The notes beneath the pieces were generated by a model, which made no database searches, was not told the DNA's origin, and saw nothing but the letters and a program-made list of their open reading frames with translations. Source: Pristionchus mayeri (Eukaryota > Nematoda > Chromadorea > Rhabditida > Neodiplogasteridae). From it: a stretch of DNA of 64,000 nt. This document shows positions 37,502 through 47,960 of this stretch, piece after piece. The stretch is from positions 34,023,541-34,087,540 of the forward strand of contig BTRK01000004.1 of assembly GCA_036245805.1 (NCBI GenBank), written 5' to 3'. Numbering within the stretch: position 1 is the stretch's first letter; every line of letters starts with the position of its first letter. The translations under genes and the position numbers were made by a program.

Positions 37502-39155
37502 GGCTTGAGCTCTGCTATTTCCTCGGGTATAGTCGCAAAAGTTTCGACTTCTGTGACTATAGGCGAGTCGTTACCGCTTGGCTCGCCTGTTCAATGGAGG
37601 TGCTGTTGAGGATATCCAAACTCATTCACCACTATCTCTCTATCCGTTCAATTCTCCCCTGATCCTCTAGCTCCTCATTAGTTGTGTCTTTAGTTCTTTC
37701 TTATCTCTTTCTCAATAGTTCCCCGATTGTCTATGGCTTGAGCTTCGCTATTTCCTCGGGTATAGTCGCAAAAGTTTCGACTTCTGTGACTGTAGGCGAG
37801 TCGTTACCGCTTGGCTCGCCTGTTCAATGGAAGTGCTGTTGAGGATATCCAAACGCATTCACACCACTATCTTCTCTATCCGTTCAATTCTCCCCTGATC
37901 ATCTAGCTCCTCCATAGTTGTGTCTTTAGTTCTTTCTTATCTCTTTCTCAATAGTTCCCCGATTGTATATGGCTTGAGCTCTGCTATTTCCTCGGGTATA
38001 GTCGCAAAAGTTTCGACTTCTGTGACTATAGGCGAGTCGTTACCGCTTGGCTCGCCTGTTCAATGGAGGTGCTGTTGAGGATATCCAAACTCATTCACCA
38101 CTATCTCTCTATCCGTTCAATTCTCCCCTGATCCTCTAGCTCCTCCTTAGTTGTGTCTTTAGTTCTTTCTCAATCTCTTCCTGAATAGTTCCCCATATTG
38201 TGCTATGGCTTGAGCTCTGCTATTTCCTCGGGTATAGTCGCAAAAGTTTCGACTTCTGTGACTGTAGGCGAGTCGTAACCGCTTGGCTCGCATGATCAAT
38301 GGAGGTGCTGTTGAGGATATCCAAACTCATTCACCACTATCTTCTCTAACCGTTCAATTCTCCCCTGATCCTCTAGCTCCTCCATAGTTGTGTCTTTAGT
38401 TCTTTCTTATCTCTTTCTCAATAGTTCCCCGATTGTCTATGGCTTGAGCTTCGCTATTTCCTCGGGTATAGTCGCAAAAGTTTCGACTTCTGTGACTGTA
38501 GGCGAGTCGTTACCGCTTGGCTCGCCTGTTCAATGGAGGTGCTGTTGAGGATATCCAAACTCATTCACACTACTATCTTCTCTATCCGTTCAATTCTCCC
38601 CTGATCCTTTTAGCTCCTCATTAGTTGTGTCTTTAGTTCTTTCTCAATCTCTTCCTCAATAGTTCCCCATATTGTGCTATGGCTTGAGCTCTGCTATTTC
38701 CTCGGGTATAGTCGCAAAAGTTTCGACTTCTGTGACTGTAGGCGAGTCGTTACCGCTTGGCTCGCCTGTTCAATGGAAGTGCTGTTGAGGATATCCAAAC
38801 GCATTCACACCACTATCTTCTCTATCCGTTCAATTCTCCCCTGATCCTTTAGCTCCTCATTAGTTGTGTCTTTAGTTCTTTCTCAATCTCTTCCTCAATA
38901 GTTCCCCATATTGTGCTATGGCTTGAGCTCTGCTATTTCCTCGGGTATAGTCGCAAAGGTTTCGACTTCTGTGACTGTAGGCGAGTCGTAACCGCTTGGC
39001 TCGCCTGTTCAATGGAGGTGCTGTTGAGGATATCCAAACTCATTCACACTACTATCTTCTCTATCCGTTCAATTCTCCCCTGATCCTCTAGCTCCTCCAT
39101 AGTTGTGTCTTTAGTTCTTTCTTATCTCTTTCTCAATAGTTCCCCGATTGTCTAT
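37502..39155. repeat. Linking mosaic; 6-monomer step of the GCATGATC marker begins
   Basis: Seven monomers. The last hybrid CCCCATATTGTATATGG junction of the window is at 37502. CATGATC (instead of CATGTTC) first appears at 38291 and recurs at 39715, 1424 bp (six monomers) away. A single-base insertion gives CCTTTTAGC near 38605, making a 240-bp interval. Confidence 0.8.
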
Positions 39156-40339
39156 GGCTTGAGCTTCGCTATTTCCTCGGGTATAGTCGCAAAAGTTTCG
39201 ACTTCTGTGACTGTAGGCGAGTCGTTACGGCTTGGCTCGCCTGTTCAATGGAGGTGCTGTTGAAGATATCCAAACTCATTTACCACTATCTCTCTATCCG
39301 TTCAATTCTCCCCTGATCCTTTAGCTCCTCATTAGTTGTGTCTTTAGTTCTTTCTCAATCTCTTCCTCAATAGTTCCCCATATTGTGCTATGGCTTGAGC
39401 TCTGCTATTTCCTCGGGTATAGTCGCAAAAGTTTCGACTTCTGTGACTGTAGGCGAGTCGTAACCGCTTGGCTCGCATGTTCAATGGAGGTGCTGTTGAG
39501 GATATCCAAACTCATTCACACTACTATCTTCTCTATCCGTTCAATTCTCCCCTGATCCTCTCGCTCCTAATTAGTTGTGTCTTTAGTTCTTTCTCAATCT
39601 CTTCCTGAATAGTTCCCCATATTGTGCTATGGCTTGAGCTCTGCTATTTCCTCGGGTATAGTCGCAAAAGTTTCGACTTCTGTGACTGTAGGCGAGTCGT
39701 AACCGCTTGGCTCGCATGATCAATGGAGGTGCTGTTGAGGATATCCAAACTCATTCACCACTATCTTCTCTAACCGTTCAATTCTCCCCTGATCCTCTAG
39801 CTCCTCCATAGTTGTGTCTTTAGTTCTTTCTTATCTCTTTCTCAATAGTTCCCCGATTGTCTATGGCTTGAGCTTCGCTATTTCCTCGGGTATAGTCGCA
39901 AAAGTTTCGACTTCTGTGACTGTAGGCAAGTCGTAACCGCTTGGCTCGCCTGTTCAATGGAGGTGCTGTTGAGGATATCCAAACTCATTTACCACTATCT
40001 CTCTATCCGTTCAATTCTCCCCTGATCCTTTAGCTCCTCATTAGTTGTGTCTTTAGTTCTTTCTCAATCTCTTCCTCAATAGTTCCCCATATTGTGCTAT
40101 GGCTTGAGCTCTGCTATTTCCTCGGGTATAGTCGCAAAAGTTTCGACTTCTGTGACTGTAGGCGAGTCGTTACCGCTTGGCTCGCCTGTTCAATGGAGGT
40201 GCTGTTGAGGATATCCAAACTCATTCACACTACTATCTTCTCTATCCGTTCAATTCTCCCCTGATCCTCTAGCTCCTAATTAGTTGTGTCTTTAGTTCTT
40301 TCTCAATCTCTTCCTCAATAGTTCCCCATATTGTGCTAT

Positions 40340-40817
40340 GGCTTGAGCTCTGCTATTTCCTCGGGTATAGTCGAAAAAGTTTCGACTTCTGTGACTGTAG
40401 GCGAGTCGTAACCGCTTGGCTCGCATGTTCAATGGAGGTGCTCTTGAGGATATCCAAACTCATTCACACTACTATCTTCTCTATCCGTTCAATTCTCCCC
40501 TGATCCTCTCGCTCCTAATTAGTTGTGTCTTTAGTTCTTTCTCAATCTCTTCCTCAATAGTTCCCCATATTGTGCTATGGCTTGAGCTCTGCTATTTCCT
40601 CGGGTATAGTCGAAAAAGTTTCGACTTCTGTGACTGTAGGCGAGTCGTAACCGCTTGGCTCGCATGTTCAATGGAGGTGCTCTTGAGGATATCCAAACTC
40701 ATTCACACTACTATCTTCTCTATCCGTTCAATTCTCCCCTGATCCTCTCGCTCCTAATTAGTTGTGTCTTTAGTTCTTTCTCAATCTCTTCCTGAATAGT
40801 TCCCCATATTGTGCTAT
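40340..40817. repeat. Recent tandem duplication of a single 239-bp monomer
   Basis: The monomers at 40340 and 40579 share the private changes GTCGAAAAAG and GGTGCTCTTGAGG and the linked GTAACCG, GCATGTTC and CTCTCGCTCC. I see no difference between them until the junction (CCTCAATAG versus CCTGAATAG). A third copy of this variant is at 41054, separated by one GTTACGG monomer. Such sharing of private variants indicates a very recent one-monomer unequal exchange. Confidence 0.88.
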
Positions 40818-41292
40818 GGCTTGAGCTCTGCTATTTCCTCGGGTATAGTCGCAAAAGTTTCGACTTCTGTGACTGTAGGCGAGTCGTTACGGCTTGGCTC
40901 GCCTGTTCAATGGAGGTGCTGTTGAAGATATCCAAACTCATTTACCACTATCTCTCTATCCGTTCAATTCTCCCCTGATCCTTTAGCTCCTCATTAGTTG
41001 TGTCTTTAGTTCTTTCTCAATCTCTTCCTCAATAGTTCCCCATATTGTGCTATGGCTTGAGCTCTGCTATTTCCTCGGGTATAGTCGAAAAAGTTTCGAC
41101 TTCTGTGACTGTAGGCGAGTCGTAACCGCTTGGCTCGCATGTTCAATGGAGGTGCTCTTGAGGATATCCAAACTCATTCACACTACTATCTTCTCTATCC
41201 GTTCAATTCTCCCCTGATCCTCTCGCTCCTAATTAGTTGTGTCTTTAGTTCTTTCTCAATCTCTTCCTGAATAGTTCCCCATATTGTGCTAT

Positions 41293-42264
41293 GGCTTGAG
41301 CTCTGCTATTTCCTCGGGTATAGTCGCAAAAGTTTCGACTTCTGTGACTGTAGGCGAGTCGTAACCGCTTGGCTCGCATGATCAATGGAGGTGCTGTTGA
41401 GGATATCCAAACTCATTCACCACTATCTTCTCTAACCGTTCAATTCTCCCCTGATCCTCTAGCTCCTCCATAGTTGTGTCTTTAGTTCTTTCTTATCTCT
41501 TTCTCAATAGTTCCCCGATTGTCTATGGCTTGAGCTTCGCTATTTCCTCGAAAGAAGTAATTTCGAAAGAAGTCGAAGTATAGTCGCAAAAGTTTCGACT
41601 TCTGTGACTGTAGGCGAGTCGTTACCGCTTGGCTCGCCTGTTCAATGGAGGTGCTGTTGAGGATATCCAAACTCATTCACACTACTATCTTCTCTATCCG
41701 TTCAATTCTCCCCTGATCCTCTAGCTCCTAATTAGTTGTGTCTTTAGTTCTTTCTCAATCTCTTCCTGAATAGTTCCCCATATTGTGCTATGGCTTGAGC
41801 TCTGCTATTTCCTCGGGTATAGTCGCAAAAGTTTCGACTTCTGTGACTGTAGGCGAGTCGTAACCGCTTGGCTCGCATGATCAATGGAGGTGCTGTTGAG
41901 GATATCCAAACTCATTCACCACTATCTTCTCTAACCGTTCAATTCTCCCCTGATCCTCTAGCTCCTCCATAGTTGTGTCTTTAGTTCTTTCTTATCTCTT
42001 TCTCAATAGTTCCCCGATTGTCTATGGCTTGAGCTTCGCTATTTCCTCGGGTATAGTCGCAAAAGTTTCGACTTCTGTGACTGTAGGCGAGTCGTTACCG
42101 CTTGGCTCGCCTGTTCAATGGAGGTGCTGTTGAGGATATCCAAACTCATTCACACTACTATCTTCTCTATCCGTTCAATTCTCCCCTGATCCTCTAGCTC
42201 CTAATTAGTTGTGTCTTTAGTTCTTTCTCAATCTCTTCCTCAATAGTTCCCCATATTGTGCTAT
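41293..42264. repeat. Dimer duplication, one copy carrying the 27-base insertion
   Basis: The monomer pair 41293-41791 (GCATGATC/CTCTAACCG type followed by GCTTCGC type) is repeated at 41792-42264. The CATGATC spacing is 499 bp, which equals the normal 473-bp dimer plus the 26-bp net insertion. Apart from the insertion the two pairs look the same in all diagnostic blocks. Confidence 0.88.
41551..41577. other. 27-base insertion of non-satellite order, with inverted local copy
   Basis: Between TTTCCTCG and GTATAGTCGC the usual single G is replaced by 27 bases, giving a 265-bp interval (41527-41791; +26 net). The 11-mer TCGAAAGAAGT occurs twice (41548-41558 and 41563-41573). AGAAGTCGAA at 41568-41577 is the exact reverse complement of TTCGACTTCT at 41594-41603 in the same monomer. 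This is the only sequence in the window that does not align to the monomer in the direct orientation. It is absent from the paralogous monomer at 42026 and from the corresponding one at 44871. Confidence 0.93.
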
Positions 42265-45200
42265 GGCTTGAGCTCTGCTATTTCCTCGGGTATAGTCGCA
42301 AAAGTTTCGACTTCTGTGACTGTAGGCGAGTCGTTACCGCTTGGCTCGCCTGTTCAATGGAAGTGCTGTTGAGGATATCCAAACGCATTCACACCACTAT
42401 CTTCTCTATCCGTTCAATTCTCCCCTGATCATCTAGCTCCTCCATAGTTGTGTCTTTAGTTCTTTCTTATTTCTTTCTCAATAGTTCCCCGATTGTATAT
42501 GGCTTGAGCTCTGCTATTTCCTCGGGTATAGTCGCAAAAGTTTCGACTTCTGTGACTATAGGCGAGTCGTTACCGCTTGGCTCGCCTGTTCAAGGGAGGT
42601 GCTGTTGAGGATATCCAAACTCATTCACACTACTATCTTCTCTATCCGTTCAATTCTCCCCTGATCCTCTAGCTCCTCCATAGTTGTGTCTTTAGTTCTT
42701 TCTCAATCTCTTCCTCAATAGTTCCCCATATTGTGCTATGGCTTGAGCTCTGCTATTTCCTCGGGTATAGTCGCAAAAGTTTCGACTTCTGTGACTGTAG
42801 GCGAGTCGTTACCGCTTGGCTCGCCTGTTCAATGGAGGTGTTGTTGAGGATATCCAAACTCATTCACACTACTATCTTCTCTATCCGTTCAATTCTCCCC
42901 TGATCCTTTAGCTCCTCATTAGTTGTGTCTTTATTTCTTTCTCAATCTCTTCCTCAATAGTTCCCCATATTGTGCTATGGCTTGAGCTCTGCTATTTCCT
43001 CGGGTATAGTAGCAAAATTTTCGACTTCTGTGACTGTAGGCGAGTCGTTACGGCTTGGCTCGCCTGTTCAATGGAGGTGCTGTTGAGGATATCCAAACTC
43101 ATTTACCACTATCTCTCTATCCGTTCAATTCTCCCCTGATCCTTTAGCTCCTCATTAGTTGTGTCTTTAGTTCTTTCTCAATCTCTTCCTCAATAGTTCC
43201 CCATATTGTGCTATGGCTTGAGCTCTGCTATTTCCTCGGGTATAGTCGCAAAAGTTTCGACTTCTGTGACTGTAGGCGAGTCGTTACCGCTTGGCTCGCC
43301 TGTTCAATGGAAGTGCTGTTGAGGATATCCAAACGCATTCACACCACTATCTTCTCTATCCGTTCAATTCTCCCCTGATCATCTAGCTCCTCCATAGTTG
43401 TGTCTTTAGTTCTTTCTTATCTCTTTCTCAATAGTTCCCCGATTGTATATGGCTTGAGCTCTGCTATTTCCTCGGGTATAGTCGCAAAAGTTTCGACTTC
43501 TGTGACTGTAGGCGAGTCGTTACGGCTTGGCTCGCCTGTTCAATGGAGGTGCTGTTGAGGATATCCAAACTCATTCACACTACTATCTTCTCTATCCGTT
43601 CAATTCTCCCCTGATCCTCTCGCTCCTAATTAGTTGTGTCTTTAGTTCTTTCTCAATCTCTTCCTCAATAGTTCCCCATATTGTGCTATGGCTTGAGCTC
43701 TGCTATTTCCTCGGGTATAGTAGCAAAATTTTCGACTTCTGTGACTGTAGGCGAGTCGTTACGGCTTGGCTCGCCTGTTCAATGGAGGTGCTGTTGAGGA
43801 TATCCAAACTCATTTACCACTATCTCTCTATCCGTTCAATTCTCCCCTGATCCTTTAGCTCCTCATTAGTTGTGTCTTTAGTTCTTTCTCAATCTCTTCC
43901 TCAATAGTTCCCCATATTGTGCTATGGCTTGAGCTCTGCTATTTCCTCGGGTATAGTCGCAAAAGTTTCGACTTCTGTGACTGTAGGCGAGTCGTTACCG
44001 CTTGGCTCGCCTGTTCAATGGAGGTGCTGTTGAGGATATCCAAACTCATTTACCACTATCTCTCTATCCGTTCAATTCTCCCCTGATCCTTTAGCTCCTC
44101 ATTAGTTGTGTCTTTAGTTCTTTCTCAATCTCTTCCTCAATAGTTCCCCATATTGTGCTATGGCTTGAGCTCTGCTATTTCCTCGGGTATAGTCGCAAAA
44201 GTTTCGACTTCTGTGACTGTAGGCGAGTCGTTACCGCTTGGCTCGCCTGTTCAATGGAGGTGCTGTTGAGGATATCCAAACTCATTTACCACTATCTCTC
44301 TGTCCGTTCAATTCTCCCCTGATCCTCTCGCTCCTAATTAGTTGTGTCTTTAGTTCTTTCTCAATCTCTTCCTCAATAGTTCCCCATATTGTGCTATGGC
44401 TTGAGCTCTGCTATTTCCTCGGGTATAGTCGCAAAAGTTTCGACTTCTGTGACTGTAGGCGAGTCGTAACCGCTTGGCTCGCATGTTCAATGGAGGTGCT
44501 GTTGAGGATATCCAAACTCATTCACACTACTATCTTCTCTATCCGTTCAATTCTCCCCTGATCCTCTAGCTCCTCCATAGTTGTGTCTTTAGTTCTTTCT
44601 CAATCTCTTCCTCAATAGTTCCCCATATTGTGCTATGGCTTGAGCTCTGCTATTTCCTCGGGTATAGTCGCAAAAGTTTCGACTTCTGTGACTGTAGGCG
44701 AGTCGTAACCGCTTGGCTCGCATGATCAATGGAGGTGCTGTTGAGGATATCCAAACTCATTCACCACTATCTTCTCTAACCGTTCAATTCTCCCCTGATC
44801 CTCTAGCTCCTCCATAGTTGTGTCTTTAGTTCTTTCTTATCTCTTTCTCAATAGTTCCCCGATTGTCTATGGCTTGAGCTTCGCTATTTCCTCGGGTATA
44901 GTCGCAAAAGTTTCGACTTCTGTGACTGTAGGCGAGTCGTTACCGCTTGGCTCGCCTGTTCAATGGAGGTGCTGTTGAGGATATCCAAACTCATTCACAC
45001 TACTATCTTCTCTATCCGTTCAATTCTCCCCTGATCCTCTAGCTCCTAATTAGTTGTGTCTTTAGTTCTTTCTCAATCTCTTCCTCAATAGTTCCCCATA
45101 TTGTGCTATGGCTTGAGCTCTGCTATTTCCTCGGGTATAGTCGCAAAAGTTTCGACTTCTGTGACTGTAGGCGAGTCGTTACCGCTTGGCTCGCCTGTTC

Positions 45201-47245
45201 AATGGAAGTGCTGTTGAGGATATCCAAACGCATTCACACCACTATCTTCTCTATCCGTTCAATTCTCCCCTGATCATCTAGCTCCTCCATAGTTGTGTCT
45301 TTAGTTCTTTCTTATTTCTTTCTCAATAGTTCCCCGATTGTATATGGCTTGAGCTCTGCTATTTCCTCGGGTATAGTCGCAAAAGTTTCGACTTCTGTGA
45401 CTATAGGCGAGTCGTTACCGCTTGGCTCGCCTGTTCAAGGGAGGTGCTGTTGAGGATATCCAAACTCATTCACACTACTATCTTCTCTATCCGTTCAATT
45501 CTCCCCTGATCCTCTAGCTCCTCCATAGTTGTGTCTTTAGTTCTTTCTCAATCTCTTCCTCAATAGTTCCCCATATTGTGCTATGGCTTGAGCTCTGCTA
45601 TTTCCTCGGGTATAGTCGCAAAAGTTTCGACTTCTGTGACTGTAGGCGAGTCGTTACCGCTTGGCTCGCCTGTTCAATGGAGGTGTTGTTGAGGATATCC
45701 AAACTCATTCACACTACTATCTTCTCTATCCGTTCAATTCTCCCCTGATCCTTTAGCTCCTCATTAGTTGTGTCTTTATTTCTTTCTCAATCTCTTCCTC
45801 AATAGTTCCCCATATTGTGCTATGGCTTGAGCTCTGCTATTTCCTCGGGTATAGTAGCAAAATTTTCGACTTCTGTGACTGTAGGCGAGTCGTTACGGCT
45901 TGGCTCGCCTGTTCAATGGAGGTGCTGTTGAGGATATCCAAACTCATTTACCACTATCTCTCTATCCGTTCAATTCTCCCCTGATCCTTTAGCTCCTCAT
46001 TAGTTGTGTCTTTAGTTCTTTCTCAATCTCTTCCTCAATAGTTCCCCATATTGTGCTATGGCTTGAGCTCTGCTATTTCCTCGGGTATAGTCGCAAAAGT
46101 TTCGACTTCTGTGACTGTAGGCGAGTCGTTACCGCTTGGCTCGCCTGTTCAATGGAAGTGCTGTTGAGGATATCCAAACGCATTCACACCACTATCTTCT
46201 CTATCCGTTCAATTCTCCCCTGATCATCTAGCTCCTCCATAGTTGTGTCTTTAGTTCTTTCTTATCTCTTTCTCAATAGTTCCCCGATTGTATATGGCTT
46301 GAGCTCTGCTATTTCCTCGGGTATAGTCGCAAAAGTTTCGACTTCTGTGACTGTAGGCGAGTCGTTACGGCTTGGCTCGCCTGTTCAATGGAGGTGCTGT
46401 TGAGGATATCCAAACTCATTCACACTACTATCTTCTCTATCCGTTCAATTCTCCCCTGATCCTCTCGCTCCTAATTAGTTGTGTCTTTAGTTCTTTCTCA
46501 ATCTCTTCCTCAATAGTTCCCCATATTGTGCTATGGCTTGAGCTCTGCTATTTCCTCGGGTATAGTAGCAAAATTTTCGACTTCTGTGACTGTAGGCGAG
46601 TCGTTACGGCTTGGCTCGCCTGTTCAATGGAGGTGCTGTTGAGGATATCCAAACTCATTTACCACTATCTCTCTATCCGTTCAATTCTCCCCTGATCCTT
46701 TAGCTCCTCATTAGTTGTGTCTTTAGTTCTTTCTCAATCTCTTCCTCAATAGTTCCCCATATTGTGCTATGGCTTGAGCTCTGCTATTTCCTCGGGTATA
46801 GTCGCAAAAGTTTCGACTTCTGTGACTGTAGGCGAGTCGTTACCGCTTGGCTCGCCTGTTCAATGGAGGTGCTGTTGAGGATATCCAAACTCATTTACCA
46901 CTATCTCTCTGTCCGTTCAATTCTCCCCTGATCCTCTCGCTCCTAATTAGTTGTGTCTTTAGTTCTTTCTCAATCTCTTCCTCAATAGTTCCCCATATTG
47001 TGCTATGGCTTGAGCTCTGCTATTTCCTCGGGTATAGTCGCAAAAGTTTCGACTTCTGTGACTGTAGGCGAGTCGTAACCGCTTGGCTCGCATGTTCAAT
47101 GGAGGTGCTGTTGAGGATATCCAAACTCATTCACACTACTATCTTCTCTATCCGTTCAATTCTCCCCTGATCCTCTAGCTCCTCCATAGTTGTGTCTTTA
47201 GTTCTTTCTCAATCTCTTCCTCAATAGTTCCCCATATTGTGCTAT
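41792..47245. repeat. 12-mer higher-order repeat (2845 bp) with an 11-mer second copy (2609 bp)
   Basis: Copy one is 41792-44636 (12 monomers) and copy two 44637-47245 (11 monomers). Features recurring 2845 bp apart include CATGATC (41876, 44721), TTCAAGGGAGG (CAAGGG at 42591, 45436), CTTATTTCTTTC (about 42466, 45311), GGTGTTGTTG, and GTAGCAAAATTTTCG near 43008/45853 and 43719/46564. After the monomer at 43926 the offset becomes 2609 bp (CTCTGTCCG monomers at 44162 and 46771), so one 236-bp monomer is present only in copy one. Confidence 0.93.
43926..44161. repeat. Single monomer present in copy one of the 12-mer and absent from copy two
   Basis: This 236-bp monomer (GTTACCG, GGAGGTG, CTCATTTACC, CCTTTAGCTCCTCATTAG) lies between the monomers that correspond to 46535 and 46771, which are adjacent in copy two. 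It is similar to the next monomer (44162) in its left part, so either a one-monomer duplication in copy one or a deletion in copy two fits. Confidence 0.85.
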
Positions 47246-47960
47246 GGCTTGAGCTCTGCTATTTCCTCGGGTATAGTCGCAAAAGTTTCGACTTCTGTGA
47301 CTGTAGGCGAGTCGTTACCGCTTGGCTCGCCTGTTCAATGGAGGTGCTGTTGAGGATATCCAAACTCATTCACACTACTATCTTCTCTATCCGTTCAATT
47401 CTCCCCTGATCCTCTAGCTCCTAATTAGTTGTGTCTTTATTTCTTTCTCAATCTCTTCCTCAATAGTTCCCCGATTGTCTATGGCTTGAGCTTCGCTATT
47501 TCCTCGGGTATAGTCGCAAAAGTTTCGACTTCTGTGACTGTAGGCGAGTCGTTACCGCTTGGCTCGCCTGTTCAATGGAGGTGCTGTTGAGGATATCCAA
47601 ACGCATTCACACCACTATCTTCTCTATCCGTTCAATTCTCCCCTGATCATCTAGCTCCTCCTTAGTTGTGTCTTTAGTTCTTTCTCAATCTCTTGCTGAA
47701 TAGTTCCCCATATTGTGCTATGGCTTGAGCTCTGCTATTTCCTCGGGTATAGTCGCAAAAGTTTCGACTTCTGTGACTGTAGGCGAGTCGTTACCGCTTG
47801 GCTCGCCTGTTCAATGGAGGTGCTGTTGAGGATATCCAAACTCATTCACACTACTATCTTCTCTATCCGTTCAATTCTCCCCTGATCCTCTAGCTCCTAA
47901 TTAGTTGTGTCTTTAGTTCTTTCTCAATCTCTTCCTCAATAGTTCCCCATATTGTGCTAT
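47246..47960. repeat. Three linking monomers, first CTCTTGCTGAATAG junction
   Basis: CTCTTGCTGAATAG (C to G in the usual CTTCCTG) first occurs here, CTTGCTGA at 47692, and marks five monomers up to 52227. The junction before 47483 joins the CCTCAATAG block to the CCCCGATTGTCTATGG form, a combination usually preceded by CTTATCTCTTTC. Confidence 0.78.

Larger units (their letters stand above)
39156..41791. repeat. 7-mer higher-order repeat, 1662 bp, ~1.6 copies
   Basis: The GTTACGG/GAAGATATCC monomer at 39156 recurs at 40818, and CATGATC at 39715 recurs at 41377, both 1662 bp apart. The preceding CATGATC interval is 1424 bp, one monomer shorter. The extra monomer can be explained by the tandem duplication at 40340-40817. 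GGCAAGTCG near 39928 is a private change. Confidence 0.87.

Noticed and set aside
40416..40742. Open frame of 108 codons on the + strand (and similar 62-108 codon frames at about 43527, 44238, 46372, 46847, 62041 and others)
   Set aside because: They are frame shadows of the satellite. They begin with TTG or GTG rather than ATG, span one to one and a half monomers, recur wherever the same monomer combination recurs, and end at stops fixed by the repeat. No ribosome-binding or splice context, and no protein family is recognisable.
41551..41577. Transposon footprint or microsatellite
   Set aside because: There is no target-site duplication flanking the insertion and no recognisable terminal repeat. 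The doubled 11-mer is spaced 15 then 10 bases, not a regular microsatellite. The inverted match to the same monomer explains it better.
41482..41676. 64-codon frame on the - strand starting with ATG
   Set aside because: It is open only because the 26-bp net insertion at 41551-41577 joins two frames that are closed in all other monomers. A unique mutational by-product, not a gene.
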